Source: Asterias rubens
Taxonomy: Eukaryota; Echinodermata; Asteroidea; Forcipulatida; Asteriidae
Length of the DNA: 64,000 nucleotides
Direction: 5' to 3'
Assembly (NCBI RefSeq): GCF_902459465.1
Contig: NC_047070.1
Coordinates: 4,638,554 to 4,702,553 of the forward strand
Part shown: in pieces, positions 45,797 through 58,975 of the stretch
Numbering within the stretch: position 1 is the first letter of the stretch
Layout of the letters: the number at the start of each line of letters is the position of its first letter
Made by a program: the position numbers and the translations under genes
The notes under the pieces: generated by a model
The model's database searches: none
The model's input: the letters and a program-made list of their open reading frames with translations, nothing else
What the model was told of the DNA's origin: nothing

Positions 45797-45992
45797 GGGT
45801 CCACCTTCATGGAGCTGCTTAAGCAGAAAATATTACTTAAAAGTTTTCTGCTTAGCAGAAAAGAGCAGGGTACCAGTCACAAATGGTACATGTGACATGG
45901 TATTTTGGGCGGTAAACCTTATTCTGGTAAGCAAAGTTTGGTTGTGCTGAGCTAATAATTGTGATTAAGCAGCTCTATGAAAATGGGCCCAG
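45797..45992. mobile_element. GGGCCCAATTTCAT-family foldback copy
   Basis: TTCATGGAGCTGCTTAAGCA and GATTAAGCAGCTCTATGAAA are inverted; the right end runs into ATGGGCCC. The core has ACCAGTCACAAATGGTACAT. Confidence 0.8.
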
Positions 45993-46661
45993 TATTCGAG
46001 TCTAAGTCCTGGAAGTGTTTTTCTGTGACTTGTTCAGACATTTTGATTTCTTGCAGAGTCAAATTAATTCACTCTTAGCCCACCAAATTATTTAAAACCA
46101 TTTATTCACATGGCATTTATAAAGTTAGAAATATTAAGATTATTAGGTACATAATATTAGTGATACATGTACATGAGTAACTAGTTCAATTTCATTTGAG
46201 GTTACATTGGCACAATTTAATTAATATAATTGAATAACACTTAAACACCAAGTATATTACAAAGGAAAGTAACAAAACATGAAATTTATCGTGAAACTAA
46301 ATACAAAAGTATTTCTGTACAAAAGCTTAAATCGGTTGGACCTATTTAATGTTTTAGTGGCAAGTTTAACCAACAAAAAGTTTCTTAAAAAACTGATTTT
46401 GCCTACAAACTATCAACAACAAATGTTTGTGTCACAATTGTTCGTGATACTGGTAATATTTCCTTTAATTATCCTAATAATGTGGGAAATGAATTTGACA
46501 ATTATTCATTTTTTTCTAAATTAGGTTTAAATGAATTACCCTCATTGCAAAGCTTGTTGAAAAGGCATATAGATAGATGTTTTCCCCAACCCAATTGTTT
46601 CCTCATCAATTGGAAAACAATTTTGCTTTCTTTTGAAAGCCTACCATTGATTGCACTGAAG

Positions 46662-46898
46662 TTTAAAGACTCTGGAGTCTTCTCACTTGGTGTATCTCAA
46701 AATATGAATAAATTAACAAACCTGTGAAAATTTGAGCTCAATTGGTGGTTGAAGTTGCAAGATAACTATGAAAAAGAAATCCACCTTTTTCACACGAAGT
46801 TGTATGCTTTCAGATGCTTGATTGCGAGACATCAAATTCTATATATCTCAGGTCTCATAATCAAATTCGTGGAAAATCACTTTTTTTCTCGAAAACTA
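46662..46898. mobile_element. partial AGGCAGTGGACACTATTG MITE
   Basis: From TCTTCTCACTTGGTGTATCT through ACAAACCTGTGAAAATTTGA and CACACGAAGTTGT to TTCTCGAAAACTA. The termini are missing. Confidence 0.7.
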
Positions 46899-46994
46899 AT
46901 AATTCTATCACTAACCACTGATTCTCAGATTACCAAAAAGAGGACAGTCTAGATTTCTATATTTTTGGTAATAATATTGCAAGACCAAGGCCAA

Positions 46995-47362
46995 GTTTTA
47001 ATAAGCAGACAATTCTGCTGAGCAAATTCTTTGCTAAGCAAAAAACAAAACAATGGGGTACCAGTCACAGCAATGGTAAGCGCTATAAGCGCATAGTGTC
47101 CCGGCTGGTAACTTATTTTTTGCTGAGCAAGATATGTTGTGCTTAGCACGTTTGTTTGCCTCAGACTTTGAAATACGGCCCATGGCCCAATTTCATCTTA
47201 CAAAGCTGCTTAAAATAAATGTTCTGCTAAGCACTAAAGAACAGGATACCAGTCATACATTGTACACGTGACACAGTATTTTGGCTGGTAACCTTATTCT
47301 AGTATTACACATAATTATGCGTAGCATGTTGTGCTTAGCTGCTCTATGAAGTTGGGCCCAGT
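46995..47362. mobile_element. two adjacent GGGCCCAATTTCAT-family copies
   Basis: A first, diverged copy covers about 46995-47175; a second begins GGCCCAATTTCATCTTACA at 47172 and ends GCTCTATGAAGTTGGGCCC at 47360. Confidence 0.7.
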
Positions 47363-47544
47363 AAACCAACTTTGAATTTTACTTGGCCCAATTTTATTGG
47401 ATGAAGGTCGCCACTAGAGGGCAGTATACATAAACATTAACAGTGAGTCAGTTGGAATCACATGTCTGTGGTTGGAATTATAAATCTTCGGTTGAACACT
47501 GAAGTTTGGAGCAATAACATCCCTCCATCCTCCCTGGAATTTAC

Positions 47545-50500
47545 TCATGAGTCATCGTCGTCACTCAGGTCGAGGGATGAATCATCATCATCACTTGAGA
47601 CATAGGAAGACACTTCAGATATATCATCTGGATGGGAATAAACAAAAGACTGTTCATTTAAAGGAGGATGGTAAGTTTACATGCTTCTTGGGAAAAGTTT
47701 CCGTATCCTGCCACCACTTTTTAATTTCTTATGAAATAAAATAGTATCTAATTTACTCAAATGATAACTATATCCTTTTTGTAAACATGAGTGAGAAAGT
47801 TGTGGCAGGATACAGACAGTTTTCCGCTTCTTAATTGTATCTTGCTTGCTAAATAAAAACGTGTTGTATCTAGACCCAGTAACTGGGGCGCTGTACTCCT
47901 TTTCTCCCGAAATGTTGCTAGTATGACAGATAATGTCAAAATTTCGAAAGGGGAGTACAGTGCCCCAGCTGGGTCTATATGTTGGTTATGCCATGGAGGA
48001 TAGTAAGGCCCGTTTTAGTTTTATCTTGGTGATTGCTTGCGTAGCCAAATGTACATGTACGTCTACACTTGCTCGGATTTGTAACTTGTATCTTGAATAA
48101 TCTGTTGCTTGTATTTTGTTAAAAAAAAAAACGTCCTGTCTTGGTTGCATGCAAGTTGTACCAGTACTTGTTGTATTGTAATTTTGTAAATTGTATCATG
48201 CGTGCTTGTATTGCGAAGTAGTTACAACTACTTTCTTTACAAGAAAACATGATACAATTTACATCTTGATACTGTGGATAAATAAATAAACTGGGACAAA
48301 TAAATAAACTGTAGACATTAAATCACAAGATAAAACAGCTAAACAAGTGTCAGGTGTGACTGGTTCTTCACCTCAAAAGTTGATACAAATCAGACAAACA
48401 GTTTTTCATTTAAGATTTTGTGTTTCAAATTTCCCCAATGTGCGTCAAAAACTTGCCTGCATCAATCCAGGCTCTATTGCTCCTTTGTATTTTCCCATGT
48501 GATGTTACAGGTTACTTTTTTGTATGCAGTAAAACAAACCAATTTGAACAGTTGTGGATTTTGCGTGAATCAAAGTGGTGTCTTTGCATTCATTGGCTAA
48601 GACTATAGTTTATACTGGCACTTTGACTTTGAGCAGTCCGAGACAGACCCACTCAGTGATAAAACCATTGTCTTTTTTTTTTACCTGGTCTTAATTTTTT
48701 TAATATATATGGCTTCAGTCAATTTGGAAATAAAAAATCACTTTTACCAAAGTTATTTTCAAAGAGGAAAAAATACTTACCCATATTGTTTTCAGCGACT
48801 GCCAGAAGTTTCTTGGCAGATCCGATGAGACGTTTTACATTGACTTTCTTTTTACGAGCAGACCCTCCTGAAAAAAACCAAGTTGAGATCATAAAAAGTG
48901 TAAGAAATGTAATAAAATATACAAAATATAATATATATATGTTTTTTTTACCCCCAATGCATGCAAATTTAACATCTATAAGAAATGTCTACTTGTCTAG
49001 AGAGTTTCCAGCAAAATTTTACTTAAACCTGAAGAGGTTGTCTTTAAATCAACAAAAATTGCACCATGTCCCGAAGGATGTTGGCTTCACTCAATTTTCA
49101 CTCTCCATTCCACTATCATGCGTTCTTCATTGTTCCAGATAGAATGTCATTTTCCCATCTTTTCCTCAGCCTACAGCCTCAGCTCTTATAATTATACCTC
49201 TTTGTATTGTAATATGTTTTTACCATGAGATATGGTCAGGGTTTTCGGGGGTGGTAGCAATCTGGCAAGCTTCTAATTTATTTTGCTGTCATCCTGATGG
49301 TCCAGGCTGCTGAGCCATACAGGAAAATAGGATATAATATGTAAACTAATAATGCATTTACCAAGTTGGTTTAACCTTCGAGAGAGATTCTGCTAGGGCC
49401 AAAACATTAGTCCAACAAAAAAGAACTATTGTTTTCATTTATACCATAGGTCCTTTTGGTTGGTAAACTGTTTGCAATCAGCTAGATCCATTTTCTCAAA
49501 GTAACTATTTTTAAGGTACTTTTTCAGAATTATTCAAAGTTAATAATCATAAAATCTTCTCTTACCATTGTCGTCCAACTTGACTGTATCTATTCCTTCC
49601 ACGATCGTCTTCACCTTCTTCGCCTGGAACAACCCTTCCACGTTGCCTCTAACCTTCGGATTCAGCATGCTCTCAAAAACCTTCAAGTTGCGGACCCATG
49701 TCGCGTACTTCTGGAACTTCTTCGGCGTTTTCTTGGAGGAGGTGGCTTCCTCGGACTCCGGGATCTTTTTGAGAGTCTTCTCGTAGCGGTCCTCGTAGAT
49801 GAAGTCAGGGAGACCGTAAATCTCGCTGCTCGTGTTGAGACGTTTCTCTTCAACGCTTCGCCAGGAGACGTATTGGTTCCGGAAACGGCGAACTTGCTCC
49901 TCGTCAAATCGGTCTCTAGCCTGGAAAATTAAAAGTTGAAGCAATAACTATTTAAAGACCTCGAACATCAATGCTGATTATATTTGTCATACTATTTGAA
50001 ATAAGCCTGTGTAGATGTGCCAAAATCCTGGAAAAAACTTTCTTATTGGTTGGTTTTCAAAACAAAAGGATGGATTGGAATGATTGTACTCTCTCACAAG
50101 TCAATGATGTAATGTAACCTGTAATTATAAGGAATTGATATCAAACAACCTGTTTTCATTGACAGGCAATGTTGGTCACGTGCTTTGTGCTTGGTCCTGT
50201 TCTGTATGTAATAATACCTCTAATGTGATTGTTTTGTGGATGTGGCACTCCCAACACAAGCTGTGCTTACTTGACTCTACCGCTTATTCCTTAAATTATT
50301 GTATCAATTTGTTTAAGTTGTATTTACATTGATTGAGGAATTTTGGAAATTAATGTTGTTGAATTGAATGGAGATTGAATCTTGCTGCTTTAGTGCAGAT
50401 ATCTTTAAAACCTTGACAGTGGCTGAAAAATAGTCATAAAGGACTTACTCGTTTCAGAGCCATTCTCTGCCTGACGACACTCGCCATTCGTTGGTTCTGT

Positions 50501-53500
50501 TTGTCTTTCAACTCCTGATTAAACTCCTCAATCTCTTTCCTCTGTACTTGTTCCATCTTCTTCAGCACTCGTATCTGTCTCTGATACTTAACCGTCTTAT
50601 TCCCGTAGACCGATTGCAAGGATTTCTGCTTGATGACACTCTTCCTTGTGATAATAACAGGCCTTCGGATTCGTTTCTTCTTGGCAGGCTTTCCAGGCTT
50701 CACACGACTTTGTTGAGTTGTACTGGTGCTCTGGCTATCTCGAGAATCAGTCTGCACTCTGATGTTCGGAGTTTTGTTCAAAGGTGATGCCGAAGCTTCT
50801 GAGTTTTGTCTCGTCACGTCTGAACGACTGGTAAGAACGGCACTAGATTTACTTCGTAATGGCACTCTTTGTTTCACTTTAGTGTCAATCTTCGACACGG
50901 ACGTAGTTCTCATGCCTTCTTTAAGTGCAGTTTCTTTAACAGGTTTATTTGTAGCGTTTAATTCAAAACTGCTTTTAGATTTTTGCTCTTGAGCCTCAGT
51001 TCTCCGACTTCCTTTGTCATGCTGCGTATGTGATTTGGGGTCTGGTTCTTTAGAAGGCTTAACAGGCGAAATACTACCAGTTCCAGGAGTTGATGACTTT
51101 GTTGATGGGGAGGTTTTTGGTGTGTCCTGCATCTGCTGGTTGCTTTGTCTTGCGGATGGAGTCTTAACTGGAGAGGCAATATTGCTGGCTGGTTGGCTAG
51201 AGTTGTCAGATGTTGGGACTCTGTCATCAGAACAAAAATACAAACCTACAATTATAAATAAGGCCCAACTAGAAGTAGTATATAAAATGAGTTGGAGAAT
51301 GTCAAAGTTATACTGCTAGTCCATACAGTCCATTGAAGAACTATTGACTTAAACAAAACTGAAATAAAGGAAAGGAGGGGATAATAATAGCCCACATGGG
51401 GAACAGCCACACACGGTAGATGGCTCTCACCAGCTTGGCCAGTGCTAAGGAGATCAGCTCTTGCATGCTGGACAAGAGTCTTGTGGACCAAGGATCACTG
51501 GATAGGCTCAAGGAGCCATATATGTACATGATGTGTACCTAGTATGATTTGGGATAGCAAAAGTATTTTCTTCTCATTTAAAAAGAATAGTTGGACGGCT
51601 TTCAAACATAATGAGGCAAGTCAGAAGTCTGAGGAGGAAGCGCCTCATGTATCTCTCTCCGCAACGATTTCTCAGTAACCCCATCAATTTCTCTCGAAAC
51701 ACCAGGGCTCAATAATAGTATGCTTACCAGAATAAGGTTACCAGCCAGAATACCATGTCACATGTACAATTTTTGACTGATACCCTGCTAATTTCTGCTT
51801 AGCGGTACATTGTTACGCTCTATGAAATTGGGCCCAGATAGGGTTCCCCTTTAATCATGCCCACCTTATTTCATCCCTTGTTGTGGGGTTTGTTGCCCTG
51901 GCACCAGCCCAGGAAGATGCCCACCGTTTCCCGCCTTTTTCCTTCCGTCCTGTTTCAGTTGCTGTTGATGTTCCATGTACCTGCTGTTGCATGGGTTCTG
52001 GAAACAAAGAATTAAAGCTTCAATTTACAAAGACATGTCTGACTAGGGTCTACCTCCATGGTTAAAGGCATCGTTTCATTAGCATAAAAAACTTCGCTTA
52101 TAACGAGTAATGGGGAGCTGTTGATAGTATAAAACATTGTTAGCAACGGCTCCCTCTGATGTAGTTTTTGAGAAAGATATGATTTCTCACTCCAATATTT
52201 GAATCTGAGAAAAACTTCAGGCCTGAAGCCTATACGCATTTGAAAGCGCATAATTTGTGTAACAAGGGTGTTTTTTCTTCCATTATTCTCTTGCTACTTT
52301 AATGACCAATTTGGTCAAATTTTCAAATAATTGTTATTTTAAATTTATTCATTTGGAAACATCATGGAGGAATACACCAAGTGAGAATATTGGTCTTTGA
52401 TAATCACCATTTGATAACCAACATGTGTAGGCCTATCTCTTTGTGAAATAGTGGATTATTTTTTCCTAGGACGAACGTGGGCAATTTACATAAATGGGCG
52501 TACACATGTAGTTAACTATACATTTTCCCATGCACATGCGTACTTCGACGTAATAATAGTTGTGGAAATACACTCACGCATCTTAAACATGTACACATAC
52601 ACGCATACACAAACAGATGTTACATGTACAATGTACATGTATATTTAGTACCATGTACCATGTAAAACTGCGTATTATTTTGTACAACTCTACCTTTTGT
52701 CCATAAAATGCGTCGCGCTTGCTGCCATTGCCAAGTCTTGATTGCCCGATAAAATATATTTGGATAAGGTTGGGAGGGGGAGGGAGGGCAATTATGAAAA
52801 CAGACAGACGGTCATAATGAACGGTTGTGGACCCTAAACTAATGTTTTTTTGATGAAATTTAATAGTACACTGCATTACAAACATCACTTATGCATCTGG
52901 AGCCCACAAAATTATGCAACAAAAATAATGGGTTTTTTTCCACAGGTTTGTTATCTTATGCATGTTGGGATACATCAAGTGAAAATACTGGTTTTCGACA
53001 ATAATTACAAAATCGAAGTGTGACGTCAGTAACACGCATTCCGTTATTGATCTCAGGAAAGTATAGACACAATGTATTGATTTGTTTCGTTACCAAGTGG
53101 GGATAGTTACATCTTCAAGCAAGTGAACAATAAGACCTCTCCAAGGATTAACACAATGTTTTCTTATTGCTGCTCTAATCTGCTAAGAAAGTTCGGACAA
53201 ATCCATTAATCTGGGTTTGCCTAACCCTCTTAACAAAGCCTGCCCTCTCGATCACCTCTCCAATGTTACTTGGTTAGCAACAACATCCCAGCCATTTTGT
53301 GACCACCAAGGTCTTATGGTGGAAGCACATACCCTTTATAAAGGAATATACCCTTGTTTTCTTGTGACCGTTTTATTTTGTTCAAACCTTCTAAGAAAGT
53401 TCAGACAAAGCCATTAATTTGGGTTTGTCTATTCCTCTTGAAAAAGCCTGCCTTCTCCCAAAATGTTACATGGTGAAAATAACGGTCTGTTATCAACAAC

Positions 53501-55745
53501 ACGGTCATTTTGTGGACATCATGAACTTATAGAAGCAGTGCATATGTCTTGACAGGTATACTTTTAAATTGTGATTTTTGTTTTACCGAAAACTTGGCAT
53601 TATTGATAAAATTGTATTAAAAATATAAATGTAAAGATGCTCATGGTGGAAAACTTCCCTTTACAAACGTTTTGCCTGAAACTCTCAAGGTTTGGGAAAA
53701 AAAGGGGTTTAAAAATATTGTCTTTTCAATTTCGAAATCGGATTTGATGCCAGCCACCGCTGATGAATAAATGTTCTAAAGATTATTGATCTCGAAGAAT
53801 GTTTTGCCTAAATTATCAAGGTTTTGAAAAAAGGGTAAAAAATATGGTATTTAAATTTCGAAATCGGATGTGGTGCCAGCCACCGCTTACGGATTATGTT
53901 CTCACCTTTGAGTAGATTATTGATCTTTGGAAGTTTTGGGAGACGAGTTCCTGGTTTTCTGTCATGGTTGCTTCGATGATGACCATTTGGCATCGGGGCT
54001 GAGTTGCTTCCACGATCTGCTGAGAAAAATAATAGTGAATGTGATGAATGCTAAAATAATGCAAAAAAGAAAAGAAAAAAAAATCCTAAAGAATTTTTGA
54101 TAAAGAAATAATAGAAACTATCCATGTGCCTCTCTGAAATTCTTTCTTAAGCTTGTCTTGTCTTTAAAAAAAATAAAAATAACAAAAGTCTTAATAATGG
54201 CACCACAACCTCAGGGGAATTTCACAACGTTATTTAAAAAAATATATATATAAAACAAATAATATGTAAACATATTAAGATAAGATTATTAATCTAAGAC
54301 AAATTTTAGATAAACCTCTCTTTAAAAAAAAAATTAACCTGGTTGTTTAAAAGAACGTGTTTTAACTTTAAATCCACCGTAATTTGCAGCTCAAGACTCG
54401 TGTACAGATAATCTATTTTTTTTTGTGGGAAACAATATTACTCTTTTTTTTTTTTTGGGGGGGGGGTTGAAAAATGTTCTACAAGAAAAAACATACATGA
54501 TTTTTGTAGACGGAAACTACCTTCATTTTGCTCGTGCCTATACAGGGAAACACCTTTGGGGAGATTTATGCGTTTAAAAATATTTTCTACATGAACAAAA
54601 ATCCATCTTCGGTGATGGAAACTATACCTTCATTTTGCTTGTGTCTCGCTGAATGCACAGGGACACTTCTCGTCACATAGCGTGAGTCGTCTTGTAATGT
54701 TTTCTCCCGTCTTCCTTTCGGTTGTGGTAAGGCGACAAGAGGGTCTTGAGTTCTTCTAACAGTCTTCTCTTGCCGTGGTTTGGGTTGGTATTTCACGTTG
54801 CCTCCGCCACTCAAACTGCAAGAAAGTAGATAATAGTAACAATTAGTGATTTTTAAGTTAAAACTATAAGTGCTTTCGAATATTAGTTAATAAACATGTT
54901 TACTATGAATTGAATCTGTTAAAAAAGGTAGGACCTGTGTTAAAGTTCAGTGGTCCAGTTTGTAAAAACAAAATCACAAAAAGAATACCATTGGTTGATA
55001 ACAGAAAGGTCACATAATATTAGTGTGCGTTTTCATAAAGTTAATGATGGCAAGTTCAAATGTCAACCCATAAAAGGGAACACAATTTTATTTAATAGGT
55101 ATCCTCCCCTGAACCTTATCTCAAAATGCTTGTCATAAACAAGGCCATTCAAACACTACGTCGTAATTTTATATGCTTCAAAGTTCAAAGGTGTTCGATA
55201 AATTCTGTGTTTAATGAAAGAATAAAATCAGTACTTCGGTTTTGAAGTTCGGGTTGACAAGATGAAAATATCCAAAGAAGGAACGGGGAAAATTTTTCTT
55301 GTTTGGAAAGAGTACATCCGATACTTCTGATAACCAAATAGTGGTGTAGATTGTGTCAGTTCGAAACGATCGTTTTATAGGAATCCTTTAGGCTTTGAAA
55401 CTTTGCCAGTGGTGTGAAATTAGTACAAATATATTAAGGTTTGCGCTGACTTGGGGCCTAAACACCTGCATACCTATCAGTTATTCTAAGCATGTATTCA
55501 AAAACAATAATATGATTTTTTTCTGATTAAAAAATAATCTTGTTCTCTTTCTCTTTATTGTGATCTTGTATACTTTTATTAATTTGAATTTGTCTTACCA
55601 ACCAAGTGGTTTTAATTTTGAAGTTAACACGATTAAACTTTAAATTCTGATGTAAAAAATGTTTAAGTAATAATATGCCCATCAGGGGCTACTTTCGATT
55701 ACACTTGGTTTTGTACTTTTTATACTTCCCTTGACGACCTGTCAT
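47545..55745 (-). CDS. unidentified basic coiled-coil protein with acidic tail, 570 residues
   Basis: Eight coding exons join with matching phases: 55745-55705, 54815-54628, 54019-53906, 51997-51925, 51220-50449, 49920-49566, 48867-48781, 47627-47545. The start ATG has strong context (ACCACCATGA). The first 300 residues are Ser/Lys/Arg-rich and low in hydrophobics, probably disordered. Near residues 330-430 comes KKKRIRRPVIITRKSVIKQK, then a heptad-like helix (RQIRVLKKMEQVQRKEIEEF, QRMALKRARDRFDEEQVRRF). A more ordered segment follows with EIYGLPDFIYEDRYEKTLKK and KFQKYATWVRNLKVFESML. The C-terminus is basic (GGSARKKKVNVKRL) and then strongly acidic (SDDDDSSLDLSDDDDS). I do not recognise the family; a cytoskeletal, ciliary or chromatin role is only a guess from composition. 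Confidence 0.8.
47871..47977. mobile_element. 107-bp foldback MITE, TAGACCCAG termini
   Basis: TAGACCCAGTAACTGGGGCG and TGCCCCAGCTGGGTCTA are inverted, with inner TGTACTCC / GGAGTACA. Lies in the last intron's 5'-ward neighbour of the unidentified gene. Confidence 0.9.
51705..51835. mobile_element. GGGCCCAATTTCAT-family element, right half
   Basis: ACCAGCCAGAATACCATGTC, ACTGATACCCTGCTAATTTC and the end CTCTATGAAATTGGGCCCAG. The left terminus is not clear. Confidence 0.65.
52062..52402. mobile_element. diverged AGGCAGTGGACACTATTG-family MITE
   Basis: TTAAAGGCATCGTTTC at the left, AACGGCTCCCTCTGATG inside and ATACACCAAGTGAGAATATT near the right end. Confidence 0.75.
53180..53525. repeat. 210-bp tandem duplication in an intron
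   Basis: CTAAGAAAGTTCGGACAAAT at 53180 and CTAAGAAAGTTCAGACAAAG at 53390 begin two diverged units that share CATTAAT.TGGGTTTG, AAAGCCTGCC and AATGTTAC.TGGT. Confidence 0.85.
53665..53935. repeat. duplicated exon-edge block in the unidentified gene
   Basis: Two units, 53665-53795 and 53796-53935, share TTTTGCCTGAAA-like starts, AATTTCGAAATCGGAT, GCCAGCCACCGCT and GATTATTGATCT. The second unit covers the donor and 3' edge of the 54019-53906 exon. Confidence 0.8.
54513..54666. repeat. short duplication of a second exon edge in the same gene
   Basis: GGAAACTACCTTCATTTTGC...ACAGGGAAACAC at 54513-54553 resembles GGAAACTATACCTTCATTTTGC...ACAGGGACAC at 54618-54666, which is the donor edge of the 54815-54628 exon. 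Confidence 0.75.
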
Positions 55746-58486
55746 GGTGGTTTTATCGTCCAAAGTTAAATACTAATTAGTGTGTTAATTGTGGTGAAAG
55801 TATTCAACAAAAATCAACTACTAATGAAATTTGGATTTGAAAAGAGGAAACAACATTTTTACTGAACATGGCCAACTCAAAGAACAAGGTAGATCAGATA
55901 CCAAATATGGCGTACACAAACCACCCAAATATACACCGTTTTAAATTACAAGCGAGTTTCAAATTGCTGCTTGATTGGGAAATAAAATACACAAAAAAAA
56001 CACATGTTACATCGTGTTAATTAAACAAACCCAGTAGTGTTTACATCAGGGGGAGTATATACAAAACTACAAAATGGCTTCCCAAAACAACTTGACACGT
56101 CGCTAAGGTAATGACATCCAATACACCTATTGATGGTTTGCGTTGTTGTCAAGGGGGGCGTATTGTTCGGAATCAAAAGCTATGTTAACCAATTTCAGGA
56201 GATTTATTTATAGCATTGCGGAACTAACAAAGGGCTACTGAATAATACACGATTCAACGGCATTTGGAAAACCTACAAGCCTGCTTAGAAAAAAATGTAT
56301 AATATTCATGATTGGTGAACCGTTTAGGGTGAGCAGTACGGGAGGGAACTTTTTTATTCTTTCGATATTTTGTTAGAATTTTTTCAAGGTAAACATTGGT
56401 AACTATAAACAGAGATTTTGTGGAAGTTTTAACAATGCTTTTCGGTGCGCTTGGCAAGTTATGGGACAGTGGGAGTCGTAGGCCTACATGTAATATAAAT
56501 AATGCACCATGCTCCGGATTTGTTACAAAGAAAGAAACAAAGGGATTGGGAGCGTTTCGCCCTGAACTTTTCCAGTCATCGTTACTTATTAAATTTCTGA
56601 TAGATCATTAGATCATTAGGTCATTAGGAGCAAAAATTCGAATGAATTCAAAAAGAATTTGACTCACTGTCTTTAAACTAGTTAAATTACACAATGAATG
56701 AGTTGTTATAGACTGACAGAGCAATCTGTGTTTTTATGGTGTTGAGTATGTAAACCACAGATGGTGTATATTATAACCCACCACAGACCGTTGGCTTGTA
56801 ATGGTATAGGGATGAAGGGAAATAGTGTATTTTTATGATAAAAACATGGACCAAAGTATGACAACTAAATAATGACAAATAGTTTTCATGTAAAATATGT
56901 CTCATCCCACTTGTCCCATCCCCTCTTGCCCCATTCCATTCGCGCCACTGATCCATTGTATCTGTTCACAGCAACAACAAATTGGTACAACAAAAAGTTG
57001 TGTTCATTTTATAAACAACGTTTTAAAAACCACTGTAGTTACCTCCATTTTAATTACATATTGTATCAATTAACAGTCGCTATGTCAATTGAATGAATTA
57101 ATAAGTGCTCCACAAGATCTCCAACAAGTTAGTCCTAGGACTACGGATGTGTTTCTTGTAACAACAAGTGTAGGCCATATCCATGATTTTGAATGTGCAC
57201 ACATACTGTATGTTTTTTGTAGTTTGATAAATTATGTACAGTAACAACTGAAGCTGGCGCAATTTCGCAAAATAAAAACTGGTTAGATATTTTGCTAGAC
57301 ATTTTGATTGCCCGTGCCGTCGCCGACCGCCGACGGACGGTAGGATCACACCGTACCGCATGACGCTCTGCACACCCCTCCTCCCGCACTCACCTCGGCA
57401 AAGAACACCATCCCACTGCCCCAGAAGTAACATCCGATGTGACCATTTAGACTTCAATAAAAATCCCACCCCGTCAGGCATAAGTCTCTCCTTGTCACAA
57501 CGAAATAGGCTGGAAAGTTTAAGTCCTCCATCGGCTCCATGGGATGAGGGTGGAAATGGGTGCAAACGTACCCCTCATAAAGAAATCACAAAGTGTCACA
57601 GTGCCGGTCTATCGCCGAGCGGTACACGGTTAATCCATGGAGGTAGAATTAGCCTCCATGGTTAGTCCAATGCGTGTTATTGATAACAAAATGGATTCTT
57701 CACGCATTACGAAATACAGCTTAGGCCTAAGGGCAGCACGTACCGTAGCTCTAACAATTCGGTTGAGGTGCATTGAGCATGCAATGAGGAATGTTTATCG
57801 TGCCCTTCTTGCTTGGGTGACGATCTTTTCCAAAAAATGAAAAGAACTCGAACTTTCCCGTTTGGAAACAGATTTGCACCACTATGTAAATGAAGCTGAT
57901 GCATATTCATTAAGCATATTTAAATGAAGCTAACACTCAACAGCTTGGCAGGCTGTTGTTGTCCCTAGCTACCTGCATAAGCAATCACTAATTGTTATCT
58001 CATCCGTGGAATCTTTGATCCGGCTCTATTGCCCGATAACGCCGTTTTAAGTGTTGAGCAATCATGAAACGGATTAGTAAGATCCCTTTGGCATATAAAC
58101 TGTGTCTGAAATCTCTTTATAACTATCATGGGTGCGTATTATTAATGGATTCATGATGGATCAAAACTGGTTAGTGTGTGCCTATAAACTGTGATTTAAT
58201 GGCACTGTTTGCAGGCCTATTATATACAAACTTTACTCTAGTTAGAAAAGTTTACTGGTGAGCTGTTGATTGTATAAAACATTAATGTTAGGAATGACCA
58301 CAAATTTAATGTAAGAAAGGCGCCAGGCATGTCAGGAATATGACACTACACAATTCTATGCAACAATGGTGTTTTCCGTCTTTCATGTCTTGCAACTTTG
58401 ATGGCCAATGTTGAGCCCAAATTCCACAGGTTATACGGAAAGTTTGATGCAGTAGGCCTTTGTTGGGAATACACCAAGATTGAAAG
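55746..58486. other. upstream region of the unidentified gene, one weak exon candidate
   Basis: Should contain the promoter and 5' UTR of the 47545-55745 gene. A minus-strand segment 57509-57394 has an acceptor (CTTTCCAG) and donor (GTGAGT) with an open frame including MPDGVGFLLKSKWSHRMLLL, but it leaves phase 1 and does not join any exon. Around 57300-57600 the DNA is GC-richer. Partial MITE sequence lies near 58255-58480. Confidence 0.4.
57633..57667. repeat. CCATGGAGG inverted repeat
   Basis: TAATCCATGGAGGTAGAATT is followed by AGCCTCCATGGTTA, its near inverse. The 14-mer CTACCTCCATGGTT also occurs near 14953 (reverse), 34218 and 52052. Confidence 0.75.
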
Positions 58487-58975
58487 TTATACCAAACGCT
58501 GACCGTTACCAGAGCACTAGAAAAATCATGACACAGGCTCGTGCATGCTTCCAGGCCTCCCTGCTCCATGCTTTTACCGACGGAGGCCGAGGGTTCGGAA
58601 ACTTGATGTTCCGGGTGCGAAGATGCACATCATGAACCGAGCTCGGGACCATCTGGTGATGTCCCGTATTGCCCTGGCACAACAATAACGAAATGCAAGT
58701 GTTTTCTCACAGAAACATGTACAGTTTTCGTTTATCCTTGAGACATTGAAGTCAGATCACTCTTTGAATTTGATAAAGGAAAGGGGATCCTTGGATCCAT
58801 TAAAAGATGTTTTTGATGGTGAGCGGCCGGGTCATAGTTTGGCGGAGCTAGGTAGATTTTCGGGGCTGTCCCGTTTCGGGCCAACAGGTAATGAGACACT
58901 AACTTTTATTTATGGTGATTGATGCCTCAGGGAAGTATTTGGGGGTATTGTGCCTTCAACAATGCGGACACTTTG

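Noticed and set aside
57098..57565. 155-residue minus-strand ORF as a gene
   Set aside because: Composition is not coding-like along its length and includes a splice-like donor in the middle; only the 57394-57509 part is kept as a weak exon candidate.
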